This document shows positions 45,607-54,705 of a stretch of 64,000 nt of DNA, one piece after another. Position 1 is the stretch's first letter. The number at the start of each line of letters is the position of its first letter. Both the position numbers and the translations under genes were made by a program. Under the pieces are notes generated by a model that was given only the letters and a program-made list of their open reading frames with translations, searched no databases and had not been told where the DNA came from. The stretch is taken from the NCBI RefSeq assembly GCF_000518805.1, contig NZ_JAEH01000001.1:186001-250000 (forward strand), read 5' to 3'. Source of the stretch: Shewanella waksmanii ATCC BAA-643 (GTDB lineage: Bacteria; Pseudomonadota; Gammaproteobacteria; Enterobacterales; Shewanellaceae).

Positions 45607-46068
45607 CTAACCGGAGGCGGCGGTTTGTTGTTGTCGAGTACGCCAGACTTTAGTTAGAAATTGCCCCACGACCATGGCAATGACAAACAGTATAAACAGC
45701 GGATCAAAGCTACTTAGATTGACAATTGCAGGCCCTGGACACATGCCAGCAACTCCCCAGCCAACACCAAATAGTATCGCGCCCAATATCAACTTTCCGT
45801 CAACCGTTTTCACCGTCGGCAAATGATATTTGTCAGCAAATAGTGGTTTATCACCATTAAAGATACGTGGCTTGACCACGAGAAAATATAGCGGCAAATA
45901 CACACCTAGTGCGCCACTCATTACCATCATTAATGCTGGGTCCCAACTGCCATCAGCCATACGACTGACATCTAGAAAGCCGATCACTTTATCGGGATCG
46001 GCCATCCCAGATACCATCAAACCTAAACCAAATAATAGGCCCGAGATCAGCGCAACACCTTTATTCAT
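45607..46068 (-). CDS. YeeE/YedE-type membrane protein (DUF6691)
   Basis: A 153-residue membrane protein with four to five helices. It contains GLLFGLGLMVSGMADPDKVIGF at the start and FGVGWGVAGMCPGPAIVNL, both YeeE/YedE family motifs. The cysteine in CPGPA is conserved and participates in sulfur-group transfer in this family, which moves thiosulfate or related sulfur across the membrane. The partner half is the next upstream gene (10 bases), and a persulfide reductase follows upstream, so a sulfur-handling unit is expected. Confidence 0.85.
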   Translation of the reverse strand: MNKGVALISGLLFGLGLMVSGMADPDKVIGFLDVSRMADGSWDPALMMVMSGALGVYLPLYFLVVKPRIFNGDKPLFADKYHLPTVKTVDGKLILGAILFGVGWGVAGMCPGPAIVNLSSFDPLFILFVIAMVVGQFLTKVWRTRQQQTAASG

Positions 46069-46077
46069 ATCAACCCC

Positions 46078-46485
46078 CTAGTGCACGATAGTAGCGGTGA
46101 GCATACCGCTGGCAATAAACACACAAGTGGCGATAATTGAGCGTTTAGATAAGCGACCTATGCCGCAGATACCATGACCACTGGTACAGCCCGAGCCTAG
46201 GCTGCTGCCCACCCCAACCAATAGACCGGCGATAATTAACGGCACGATACCAACCTGAACAGTAAAGACTTGATCAGAAAACAGTCGGTAACCACCACCT
46301 CCCAAAAGCAGGCCAATAACAAATACCATCGGCCAACTCAGTCCTTTAGCGCCCTTGTTTTCAAATAGGGCTTGGGAAAAAATGCCACTAATCCCCGCAA
46401 TACGACCATTGCCCAGCAATAACAAAATGGCCGCTAAACCAATCAACAGTCCGCCCACTAAAGGCCATATCAATGATGCAATCAT
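46078..46485 (-). CDS. YeeE/YedE-type membrane protein, partner half
   Basis: A 135-residue membrane protein with about four helices, including GGLLIGLAAILLLLGNGRIA and the GSGCTSGHGICGIGRLSKRS motif, which holds two conserved cysteines of the YeeE/YedE family. Together with the smaller neighbour it makes the two halves that a single YeeE protein usually has. It lies 30 bases from the reductase gene and 10 bases before the other half, so all three form one unit. Confidence 0.85.
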   Translation of the reverse strand: MIASLIWPLVGGLLIGLAAILLLLGNGRIAGISGIFSQALFENKGAKGLSWPMVFVIGLLLGGGGYRLFSDQVFTVQVGIVPLIIAGLLVGVGSSLGSGCTSGHGICGIGRLSKRSIIATCVFIASGMLTATIVH

Positions 46486-46514
46486 TACGCTCTCCTAATC
46501 AGTGCTACAGGCGG

Positions 46515-48167
46515 TTAAAACTGTGCCTGCACTAGCTGATATGTTTTATAACCACCGGTCAGGTTTTTAGCATCAAATCCATGATTATGTAGCATGCGAT
46601 AGGCCACATTACCTCGCAGTCCCACTTGGCAGAATATTAAAATCTGCTTGTCTTTTGGCAGCTCGGCTAAACGCTCACGCAGTTGGTCTACGGGAATATT
46701 AATCGCACCGCTAATGCTACCCACCTTCTCCAGCTCTCCAGGATTGCGCACATCCAATAGCACCTGGTCTACGCTGGGGTTTGCCACCTCTTCACTGTGG
46801 CATAATACCGTGTCACCCTTAAGGTAATTCGCCGCCACAAATCCAGCTTGATTGAGCACATCTTTAGCTGATCCAAAAGGCGGAGCATAGGTGAGCTCCA
46901 AGTCTTGTAAATCATGCACTGTCATGCCAGCTCTTAATGCCACAGCTAGCACATCGATACGCTTATCAATGCCGTCTTTACCCACAGCTTGGGCGCCAAG
47001 GATTTTGCCATCTTCACGAGCAAACAGCAGCTTCAATGACACTGGGTGGGCTCCGGGGAAATAACCCGCGTGGCTAGCGCCGTGGACATAAATTTTGTCA
47101 TAGTCCAATGCCATGTTTTTAAGGCGTTTTTCACTTAAGCCGGTACTGGCCACTGCCAAGTCAAATACACGGCAAATAGCGGTTCCCTGGGTACGCTTAT
47201 AGGACTCATTCGCACCAAAAATATTGTTCGCGGCAATACGGCCTTGACGGTTAGCTGGGCCAGCCAACGGCACCAGCACGTTTTCGCCAGTCATGAAATC
47301 AATCGACTCAATGGCATCCCCCACCGCAAAGATGGCTGGATCGGATGTGCGCATCTGCTCATCAACCGCAATGCCGCCTAGCTCGCCTATGGCAAGACCC
47401 GCTTCTGCAGCGAGTTGAACCTCAGGTTTAACACCAATTGCGGTGATTAACATTTCAGTCGCCAGGGTTTCGCCGTTGCTCAAATGTAATTCAAGGCCAG
47501 CTTCGACCTGCTCGACCGCTTGCAGACCCACATTGAGTTTCAAATCCACCTGATGCGCTAGCAACGTTTGATGCAGCATATTGGCCATCTCAAGATCCAC
47601 CGGCGCCATCACTTGGTTTGATAGCTCAACTAAGCTCACTGAGATACCGATATGGCGCAGTGCCTCTACCATCTCTAAGCCGATAAAACCGCCACCAACT
47701 ACCGTCGCATGCTTAGGTTTTTGAGTTGAGATCTGCGCCATAATCCGGTCCATATCGGGAATATTACGCAAAGAAAAGGTCAGCGGATTTTGCAAGCCAG
47801 GAATCGGCGGCACAACGGGCGCGGCGCCAGGAGACAATAGCAGCGCATCATAGCTTTCATGATAAATTTCATCGGTTTGAAGGTTTTTGACGCTGACTTG
47901 CTGATTGCGTTTATCAATCGCGATGACTTGATGTTGCACCCGCACATCAACGTTAAAGCGGGCTTTAAAGCTTTGCGGCGTTTGTAAGACTAACGCACTA
48001 CGGTTTTCGATTTCACCACTAATGTGATACGGCAAGCCACAGTTGGCAAAAGAAACAAACTCGCCACGTTCAAACATGATAATTTCAGCATCTTCATTTA
48101 AACGTCGCGCTCGCGCTGCTGTTGATGCACCACCCGCAACTCCACCCACAATTAATAGTTTTTTCAT
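46515..48167 (-). CDS. CoA-disulfide/persulfide reductase with rhodanese domain
   Basis: A 550-residue flavoprotein. The N-terminal FAD domain (GGVAGGAS) carries the single active-site cysteine C43 in FANCGLPYH typical of CoA-disulfide reductases, followed by NAD(P)H-binding TVVGGGFIGLEM. A C-terminal rhodanese domain (about 455-550) has its active cysteine at C513 in IFCQVGLRG. This fusion (CoADR-Rhod) includes the persulfide reductase (Npsr) described from Shewanella loihica, which reduces CoA-persulfides or polysulfide using NADH. It leads a unit with two YeeE-type proteins, so sulfane sulfur handling is the likely role. Confidence 0.9.
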   Translation of the reverse strand: MKKLLIVGGVAGGASTAARARRLNEDAEIIMFERGEFVSFANCGLPYHISGEIENRSALVLQTPQSFKARFNVDVRVQHQVIAIDKRNQQVSVKNLQTDEIYHESYDALLLSPGAAPVVPPIPGLQNPLTFSLRNIPDMDRIMAQISTQKPKHATVVGGGFIGLEMVEALRHIGISVSLVELSNQVMAPVDLEMANMLHQTLLAHQVDLKLNVGLQAVEQVEAGLELHLSNGETLATEMLITAIGVKPEVQLAAEAGLAIGELGGIAVDEQMRTSDPAIFAVGDAIESIDFMTGENVLVPLAGPANRQGRIAANNIFGANESYKRTQGTAICRVFDLAVASTGLSEKRLKNMALDYDKIYVHGASHAGYFPGAHPVSLKLLFAREDGKILGAQAVGKDGIDKRIDVLAVALRAGMTVHDLQDLELTYAPPFGSAKDVLNQAGFVAANYLKGDTVLCHSEEVANPSVDQVLLDVRNPGELEKVGSISGAINIPVDQLRERLAELPKDKQILIFCQVGLRGNVAYRMLHNHGFDAKNLTGGYKTYQLVQAQF

Positions 48168-48204
48168 CTCAACCTCTGCACGTCATAAGATATGCAGCAG
48201 TGTA

Positions 48205-48222
48205 ATATAAAACTTGTTATAT
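48205..48222. promoter_or_regulatory. Candidate operator upstream of the persulfide reductase
   Basis: ATATAAAACTTGTTATAT is an AT-rich imperfect palindrome with perfect ATATAA/TTATAT ends, 38 bases before the reductase start. It resembles sites of ArsR-type persulfide sensors (BigR/SqrR), but that regulator is not in the window. Confidence 0.4.
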
Positions 48223-48301
48223 GCAAAAGTTTTTTATTAGAAAAATCTAACGGACTTTGAGATACCTCAATTTTTTACCGAGTTTTGCGCTAGCAATACC
48301 G

Positions 48302-49636
48302 TTACTCCGGCAGCCATAACCGCACCTCTAAGCCTTGTGGCTGGCGGTTATGCAAACTGATGTGACCATCATGGGCCTCTAAGATCTCACGACATAATGG
48401 CAGACCTAATCCAGTACCTGTTTGTTTGGTGGAATAGAAAGGCAGCAGTGCCTGCGCCAATACATCAGATGACATGCCACTGCCCGCATCGGCAACCACA
48501 ATCATCACCCCACGCTGTTGTTCATCAAGCTGAGTGACTTGAACAGATAAGCTAATCTCACTGGGCTGGGAGCCCGATTCGTGGGCGTTTTTAAGCAAGT
48601 TTAATAACACTTGCTCCATCTGTACCAAATCAAAATAGCCGGGTTCGCGAGGTAAACTATCCTCAATAGTAAATTGATAGTGCTGACGCAATTGCTCAGT
48701 TAGCTTTTGCCAATCAACCGCGGTTTTCTTTGGCAATGGTAATTTAGCAAAGCGGGCATAGTTGAAGATAAACTGGCTAAGATGTTGAGTACGATCTTCA
48801 ATGGTGTCGAATATCAGTGCCAATTTAGGATCGTCAATTGATGCGGTGATTTTACGTCCAGATTTCACCATCGAAGCGATTGGCGCGACAGAGTTATTTA
48901 ACTCATGGCTGATGATACGGATAACTTTTTTCCACACCGCCACTTCTTGGCGATTTAACTCTCGGGTCATCTGCTTTAGTAGCAATAAATGATGATATTG
49001 ACCATTGAGCATGAACCGTCCGCGGGATAAATGCCAAGTTTCATCTTCGGCGCCATCAACGCCGGCGGTGGTGAACAGTCCACCTTTGGGGTTATTCAGC
49101 GCCGTAACTAACGCCTCTGGCTGGGTGGCTAATAACTCTGGCAACAAACAACCTTCAATACGGCTGCCTTGATTAAACGCATGGCGCGCAGCGTCATTGG
49201 CATAGATGATGCGTTGCTGATCATCAAACAACAACATGATATTGGGCGAGCTTTGAATCACTTTATCGAGCAACAGTTCTCGCTGATAAATGTACTGACG
49301 CTCTTTACGTAAAATACCGGCTGATTCATTAAATAGATCGGCAAGTGCTTGTAGCTGTTTATCACCCGTTACTGGGATATTGACGCTAAAGTCATTGTCT
49401 TTGAAATTAAGTAATCCCACCTCTAACGCAGTGAGGCTATTGTCGAGTGTGCGAGTAAAAAATGCCGCTAGGGCACCACTTAATAACAAGCAACTGGCAA
49501 CAATTAGCCCCAGGGCGGTATAGCCCATAAGATCAATTAAATCGGGCACTTCAATCACGATAAACAGCAATAACAATAATAAACCACTGCTACTGGCAAA
49601 CATTGCTGCGAGCACTAATTTAACGCGTAATGTCAT
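48302..49636 (-). CDS. Sensor histidine kinase (NtrY-like)
   Basis: A 444-residue kinase. Two membrane helices (about 7-29 and 38-60) flank a very short periplasmic loop; a HAMP-like segment, a PAS region (about 124-225), then the kinase core with phospho-acceptor H244 in ISHELNNSVAP and the ATP-binding GTGLGLPLCREIL. This fits the NtrY-type kinases that pair with sigma-54 response regulators, whose gene precedes it by 27 bases. The short sensor loop suggests sensing of the membrane or cytosol. Confidence 0.88.
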   Translation of the reverse strand: MTLRVKLVLAAMFASSSGLLLLLLFIVIEVPDLIDLMGYTALGLIVASCLLLSGALAAFFTRTLDNSLTALEVGLLNFKDNDFSVNIPVTGDKQLQALADLFNESAGILRKERQYIYQRELLLDKVIQSSPNIMLLFDDQQRIIYANDAARHAFNQGSRIEGCLLPELLATQPEALVTALNNPKGGLFTTAGVDGAEDETWHLSRGRFMLNGQYHHLLLLKQMTRELNRQEVAVWKKVIRIISHELNNSVAPIASMVKSGRKITASIDDPKLALIFDTIEDRTQHLSQFIFNYARFAKLPLPKKTAVDWQKLTEQLRQHYQFTIEDSLPREPGYFDLVQMEQVLLNLLKNAHESGSQPSEISLSVQVTQLDEQQRGVMIVVADAGSGMSSDVLAQALLPFYSTKQTGTGLGLPLCREILEAHDGHISLHNRQPQGLEVRLWLPE

Positions 49637-49663
49637 AGTGACATAGACTCCTTTTAACCCGCT

Positions 49664-51058
49664 CTACTTCTCAATGCCAAATTTTTCCATGCGCCGATAT
49701 AACGCCTGACGACTTAACCCCAGTGACTTAGCCACGCGCGCAATCACGCCATTATGTTGCAGCAATGCTTGCTCAATACTGTGCTTATCCACATCCACTT
49801 TGTCTGCTTCTTGTGGTGAGGGAACCGCGGCAGATACTGCCGAGCTTGCCGGCGTCACCGCTTGATTCAGCGCGGCGGTTGTCGAATAAGTATCTAAGCC
49901 AAAATCAGCCGTGGTTAATCGCTTATCTTGGGCTAGAATCACCGCACGTTTACAGGCATTTTCTAGTTCGCGGACATTTCCTGGCCAACTATGAGCCTGC
50001 AGCGCTTGTTGGGCCTGCTTATCAATACTGAAATCTTGACCAATAAAGTGCGCCGCTAATGGAATAATGTCTTCCAATCGTTGCTGCAACGGAGCCAGTG
50101 CAAGCTCGATGACATTTAAACGATAGAACAGATCTTCGCGAAAACGCCCCTGAGCTATATCCTCGGCCAAATCAGCATTAGTAGCGCTGATAACTCGCAC
50201 ATTAACCTTACGAGTTTGATGGCTACCCAAACGCTCAAACTCGCCTGTTTGCAACACTCTAAGCAGTTTTACTTGGCCTGATAGAGGTAGGTTACCGATT
50301 TCATCTAAAAAAAGTGTGCCGCCGTCAGCCGCTTCAAAACGGCCAATACGCACCTTATTTGCGCCGGTAAAAGCGCCCGCTTCGGCGCCAAATAACTCTG
50401 CTTCCAACAACTCCATGGGCAAAGCGCCAATATTGACCTTGATGAAAGGCCGATGTTTTAGCGGTGAATTGGCATGGATAATGTCGGCTAGCTTGTCTTT
50501 ACCCGCGCCATTGGGGCCCGTGATCAACACCGACACGTCAGATTTAGCCACTTGTAAGGCTAAGTCTACACTGCGTTGCATGGCTACACTGCCAAAAACG
50601 ATTCCGCACAAGTCTGCGCCATCTAGGGCCTGCATGCGCTCATGTTCAGCTTTTTGTAATACGCTATTTTCACGGCTCAGCGCATGTAGAGAGATGAGAT
50701 TATTAACACTGGTAAGTAGCTTGTCATCATCCCAAGGCTTACCCATGTAATCAACCGCGCCCTCCTTTACCAGCTCAACGGCCACTTCCAATTGTGTCCA
50801 TGCCGTCAGCAAAATAATAGGTAGTGCCGGTTGTTGCGCTCTAATCTGATAAAACAGCGTCTTACCTTCTTCGCCAGAAGTGGTGTCTTGGGTAAAGTTC
50901 ATATCTTGCAACACCAAGGCAATGTCATGCTGCTGCAAAATCGGCAGCACCTCATCGGGCGAATAACAACTGATAGTGTGATAATCATTGAGCTCTAACA
51001 TCAGCGCTAATGCACTGCAAACCGCATGATTGTCATCAACGATAAGAATCGTATCCAT
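49664..51058 (-). CDS. Sigma-54-dependent response regulator (NtrC type)
   Basis: A 464-residue activator: receiver with D52 as phospho-site (LVLQDMNF), AAA+ domain with Walker A GPNGAGKD (181-188), GAFTGA (228-233) that contacts sigma-54 and Walker B GGTLFLDEIG, and a C-terminal Fis-type helix-turn-helix (ARVAKSLGLSRQALYRRM). It should activate a sigma-54 promoter; the best one in reach is upstream of the ABC export unit of which it is the fifth downstream gene, so autoregulation is likely. The kinase partner follows. Confidence 0.92.
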   Translation of the reverse strand: MDTILIVDDNHAVCSALALMLELNDYHTISCYSPDEVLPILQQHDIALVLQDMNFTQDTTSGEEGKTLFYQIRAQQPALPIILLTAWTQLEVAVELVKEGAVDYMGKPWDDDKLLTSVNNLISLHALSRENSVLQKAEHERMQALDGADLCGIVFGSVAMQRSVDLALQVAKSDVSVLITGPNGAGKDKLADIIHANSPLKHRPFIKVNIGALPMELLEAELFGAEAGAFTGANKVRIGRFEAADGGTLFLDEIGNLPLSGQVKLLRVLQTGEFERLGSHQTRKVNVRVISATNADLAEDIAQGRFREDLFYRLNVIELALAPLQQRLEDIIPLAAHFIGQDFSIDKQAQQALQAHSWPGNVRELENACKRAVILAQDKRLTTADFGLDTYSTTAALNQAVTPASSAVSAAVPSPQEADKVDVDKHSIEQALLQHNGVIARVAKSLGLSRQALYRRMEKFGIEK

Positions 51059-51171
51059 ATGTCCTTATGTCTATCTATGGAAAAATACTGCTAAGAAGAT
51101 AAAGCGGATTGACTATGAATACCACAGGCAATCCGCTTAACTGGGTGATTAACGTGTTATCTCAATTACAC

Positions 51172-52383
51172 TTACACGCTACGGGTAGCAATCGCCGGCG
51201 AGATTTTGGCCGCTTTGGTCGCCGGGAATACCACCGCCAAAGTGGTAACAATCACTAAGCCAACAATGGTGGCTAGCGGATATTGCCACTCAAGCTGCGG
51301 CAGATCGTAGTGCTGCATTAACTGCTGACCAAGCGCTATCGCCAGCAGGCCGCCAACCACACCGCCAACTAAACAGATGATATAGTTCTCCACTAAGAAC
51401 AAGCTCACCACATCGCGTTTGGTTGCCCCTAACGCTCGGCGGGTGCCTATCTGCTTAGTGCGGCGTTCAATATTAAACATCACCATTCCCGTTAATCCTA
51501 AGCTAGTGATAAGTAGCAGTAATACCACCATCAAAGATAATACCGATGCCATGAGCTCGTGATCACGATATACACTGGTGCGATGTTCAGTAAGGGTGGT
51601 GAAGTTTTGAATCACCCGGTTTTTCTGATCTTTGTGCAGCACTTCTGGGATCTGCTCTTTCAAGCGGGTGAACGTGCCTTCTTCGGCTCGAACCAGATAG
51701 CGCATAAACGCGTTAGTTAGCTCCACACCAATAATCACCGAGTACTCAAGGTTATCACTGTTAACCCAAGCACCTTGTAGGCGCTCAACCACACCAATAA
51801 TCTCAATCGCCTCTTCACCTAGATTACCGTTGTAAATCACCTTGCCTACTGCTGATTCGTCAGGAAAAGCTTGGTCGGCAAAGGCTTTTGAGACAATCCC
51901 TTTAACGCCGCTGTCGGTGAATGTGGGTAATATCTCCTCCGGACGTAAATTACGCCCTTCAATCAGCTTAACCCCTAAGGTGTCAACCATCTGTTCGTCG
52001 CCATAGTACATAGCTGAGTTAGGTGCGCTGCGCTCATCTTCCTCACTGGTGCCAATGGTAAAGCTTGAAGACCAACCACCACCACTTAACGGCGTCATGC
52101 TGCTGAACGTCGCCGACTTAACCCCTGGCAGGTCACGGATCAACTGCAGATCTTTATGTTGCTGCTGCACAAGATCGACACTGGGGTCGAAGCTGTACAT
52201 GGTAAAATCAAATACTTCCTGTTCTACCACGCCTGAGTCTCTATCCATCAAGGCTAATCGCTCGTGAATAATGAAGCTGGCATTGGCCACAATCGCAACC
52301 GATAAGATAATTTGTAGTAGCAGCAACAGAGGCGAGCTCTTACTGCGCAATAACATACTTAAAATAGGTTTTATCTGTAACAT
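51172..52383 (-). CDS. FtsX-type ABC permease, second subunit
   Basis: A 403-residue MacB-type permease with one N-terminal helix, a large periplasmic domain (about 45-275) and three C-terminal helices, including RRTKQIGTRRALGATKRDVV, the FtsX coupling segment. It lacks its own ATPase, which is encoded separately upstream. It pairs with the other permease gene 11 bases upstream. These MacAB-type systems push substrates from the periplasm through the fusion protein and an outer-membrane TolC channel; the latter is not in the window. Confidence 0.87.
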   Translation of the reverse strand: MLQIKPILSMLLRSKSSPLLLLLQIILSVAIVANASFIIHERLALMDRDSGVVEQEVFDFTMYSFDPSVDLVQQQHKDLQLIRDLPGVKSATFSSMTPLSGGGWSSSFTIGTSEEDERSAPNSAMYYGDEQMVDTLGVKLIEGRNLRPEEILPTFTDSGVKGIVSKAFADQAFPDESAVGKVIYNGNLGEEAIEIIGVVERLQGAWVNSDNLEYSVIIGVELTNAFMRYLVRAEEGTFTRLKEQIPEVLHKDQKNRVIQNFTTLTEHRTSVYRDHELMASVLSLMVVLLLLITSLGLTGMVMFNIERRTKQIGTRRALGATKRDVVSLFLVENYIICLVGGVVGGLLAIALGQQLMQHYDLPQLEWQYPLATIVGLVIVTTLAVVFPATKAAKISPAIATRSV

Positions 52384-52394
52384 AATCGGCCTTC

Positions 52395-53696
52395 CTATTG
52401 GCTCTTAAGATAAATGCTTGGGTTGGTACTACACACCCGCCAAGCGGGATAGATACCGGCAACCAAAGCCGCAGAAATTGCGATTGTGGGTGCAACCAGC
52501 CACATACTCATATCAAGTGAAGTTAGCGCTTGTTCTAATTCAAACTTAGCCGCCAGTAATGACAAGGCGCCCCAAGCCCAAAGTAGCCCGATTATGCCGC
52601 CGCAAAAGCCAATTAAGCCGACTTCCACCATATGCTGCGAAAATATTTGCGCGCGACTTGCACCAATGGCGCGGCGAACACCCACTTCTGGCGCCCGTTT
52701 CAGGAATTTAGCCAGTAGCAAACCCAGCATGTTGACCAAGCACACCACTAAAAACAATGCACTTAAGCCCACCAATACTTTGTTGTCTTCGGCGACCACT
52801 TGGTTTTCGATTAACCAGTCGGCGACATCCATAATTTGTACATCGGCATTGGGCGAGTTAAAACGTCCAGGTGCTTGCTGTTGCTCAATATAACTACGCA
52901 CCCAAGCGGTATATAGCTCGACATCATGTTGATCTTTTAGCTCAACCCAGTACTGTAACCAGTGCTGCTCTGAAACAATTTTTGCTGCCACTGTACGGGT
53001 ATCTTCATGCTTCCAACCTTGGTTGTTACCCCAACTTTGATACTCTTCAATGGGCGTAAGCGAAAATGGCACGAATACTTGCTCAGAATCATTAAAAGCA
53101 CCGTTGTTCACATCATAATATTTTGGCTTAGGGCTCCAGTGATCCACTACACCGACAACTTTGTAGGGTTTGCGATTAATATAGAGTGTGCGCCCAACAC
53201 TGTTCTCGCCACCAAATAGCTGCTGGTTTAGATCGGCATTGATCACCACTTCATATTTGGCCTGCTGGTCAACACTTTTATCCCATGCTTGGCCATATAA
53301 AAACGGCACAGAAAACAAACTAAAGAAGTCGCTATCGGTCACGCGCACTCCCTCAAGAATGGGCGCTAAATCTGGATTATCAGTTTGAATCGCCCCACCC
53401 GTTCTGAACATCGGGGTTTGTCTTACTGGAATATCACCACGGCGTAAGTTAAACGAGTCTTGATAAGTGATCTGCGGATTAAACTCATCCCATGAATCTT
53501 CACCTTGGCTCCACAGTTGCACGGCAAATAACTTGTCAGAACGCTCGCCAGCTGGATTTACCGAGGCCATTTTGTATATGTTCAAGGTAGTGATAGTGAT
53601 GCCAATTCCAATAGAGATGGCAAGCACCATTAACACTGATAAAAAAGGCGTTTTCTTAATACTGCGGCAAGCTAAATCTAGATAATAGAAAAACAT
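52395..53696 (-). CDS. FtsX-type ABC permease, first subunit
   Basis: A 433-residue MacB-type permease with N-terminal helix (about residues 18-40), a large periplasmic MacB_PCD domain and three C-terminal helices. The conserved coupling segment KRAPEVGVRRAIGASRAQIF is present. With the neighbouring permease it should form a heterodimeric channel driven by the ATPase encoded 9 bases upstream. Confidence 0.88.
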   Translation of the reverse strand: MFFYYLDLACRSIKKTPFLSVLMVLAISIGIGITITTLNIYKMASVNPAGERSDKLFAVQLWSQGEDSWDEFNPQITYQDSFNLRRGDIPVRQTPMFRTGGAIQTDNPDLAPILEGVRVTDSDFFSLFSVPFLYGQAWDKSVDQQAKYEVVINADLNQQLFGGENSVGRTLYINRKPYKVVGVVDHWSPKPKYYDVNNGAFNDSEQVFVPFSLTPIEEYQSWGNNQGWKHEDTRTVAAKIVSEQHWLQYWVELKDQHDVELYTAWVRSYIEQQQAPGRFNSPNADVQIMDVADWLIENQVVAEDNKVLVGLSALFLVVCLVNMLGLLLAKFLKRAPEVGVRRAIGASRAQIFSQHMVEVGLIGFCGGIIGLLWAWGALSLLAAKFELEQALTSLDMSMWLVAPTIAISAALVAGIYPAWRVCSTNPSIYLKSQ

Positions 53697-53705
53697 ACGC
53701 CCTCC

Positions 53706-54428
53706 TTAGCTCACAGCCTGAACATTGTCGCTAACCAGCTGCGGTTGACCGCCTTGGTACATGGTAAAGTCACACACCTGACCATCGACAATTTGAATAT
53801 TGCGCTGGGCACGACGTGCCAATTCAGGGTCATGGGTCACCATAATAATGGTTGTGCCAGCTTTATTGATGTCTTCGAGCAGCTCCATAACTTGGCGCGC
53901 CATCATGCTGTCTAAGTTACCCGTTGGCTCATCCGCTAATAAGAATCTTGGCTCTCCGGCAAGTGCTCTGGCAATGGCTACCCGCTGCTGCTGACCACCT
54001 GATAGCTGTGCTGGCAGGTGTTTCATTCTGGCACCTAGCCCCACTTGCTCCAGTGCTTGCTTTACGCGCTTATCTCGCTCGCTACGGCTAAAACCACGGT
54101 AGCGCAACGGCACTTCCACGTTCTCCGCTAGGTTCAAATCAGGAATTAGATTAAATCCCTGAAAAATGAAGCCAATTTTCTCGTTTCTGATGGCAGCGCT
54201 TTTGTTGTCGCTAAGGTTGGAAATATTGACGCCATCCAGAAAATAATCACCATTGGTGAAACCTTCAAGCAAGCCAGCAATATTAAGAAACGTGGTTTTA
54301 CCAGAACCAGAAGGGCCGGTGACCGCAACAAACTCGCCCTCTTTCACCTCAAGATTAAAATCACGTAACGCATGGGTTTCCACTAAGTCGGTTTTAAATA
54401 CCTTGTTGATGTTCTTCATTGAAAGCAT
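53706..54428 (-). CDS. MacB/LolD-type ABC ATPase
   Basis: A 240-residue ATPase with Walker A GPSGSGKT, Q-loop IGFIFQGFNLIPDLN, signature LSGGQQQR and Walker B FLLADEPTGNLD. This is the MacB/LolD/FtsE group that works with FtsX-type permeases. The ATG at 54428 is chosen because AAAGGA lies nine bases upstream; an ATG at 54437 directly abuts that site. The gene lies between the small secreted protein and the two permeases. Confidence 0.92.
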   Translation of the reverse strand: MLSMKNINKVFKTDLVETHALRDFNLEVKEGEFVAVTGPSGSGKTTFLNIAGLLEGFTNGDYFLDGVNISNLSDNKSAAIRNEKIGFIFQGFNLIPDLNLAENVEVPLRYRGFSRSERDKRVKQALEQVGLGARMKHLPAQLSGGQQQRVAIARALAGEPRFLLADEPTGNLDSMMARQVMELLEDINKAGTTIIMVTHDPELARRAQRNIQIVDGQVCDFTMYQGGQPQLVSDNVQAVS

Positions 54429-54447
54429 AAAATTCATTCCTTTAAAA

Positions 54448-54696
54448 TTAATACGTTACGCTTGAACAAACCTGTTCAGCGATAGAGATTAAGACTTCTG
54501 CAAGGTCCATACTTTGATGAACCACTTCAGCAAACTCGTTGCTCGACTCAACCGCTGGCGCGGACATGTCGATAATATTCAGGCCTAACAAAAACCAATC
54601 TGCTGGATTTGCTGTTAGGTTGTGCGTCGCCACTAGCAGCAAGGCAAGGGCTAATAGGGTGACTAATTTATGTTTATTCATTACTAAGCTCTGCAT
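54448..54696 (-). CDS. Small exported protein inside the ABC export operon
   Basis: An 82-residue protein with an N-terminal signal or anchor (NKHKLVTLLALALLLVAT) and a mature part of about 55 residues, helix-prone, with one cysteine near the end (EQVCSSVTY). No family is recognised. The ATG at 54696 is preceded by AGGAGG that overlaps the stop codon of the fusion-protein gene, so its translation is tightly coupled to the transporter. It sits between the fusion protein and the ATPase; the place suggests a cargo or an accessory factor of the exporter, but this is inference. Confidence 0.75.
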   Translation of the reverse strand: MQSLVMNKHKLVTLLALALLLVATHNLTANPADWFLLGLNIIDMSAPAVESSNEFAEVVHQSMDLAEVLISIAEQVCSSVTY

Positions 54697-54705
54697 CATA
54701 GCCTC

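Noticed and set aside
50316..50750. 144-residue plus-strand frame opposite the sigma-54 regulator
   Set aside because: The minus strand encodes a complete AAA+ domain; the plus frame is its shadow.
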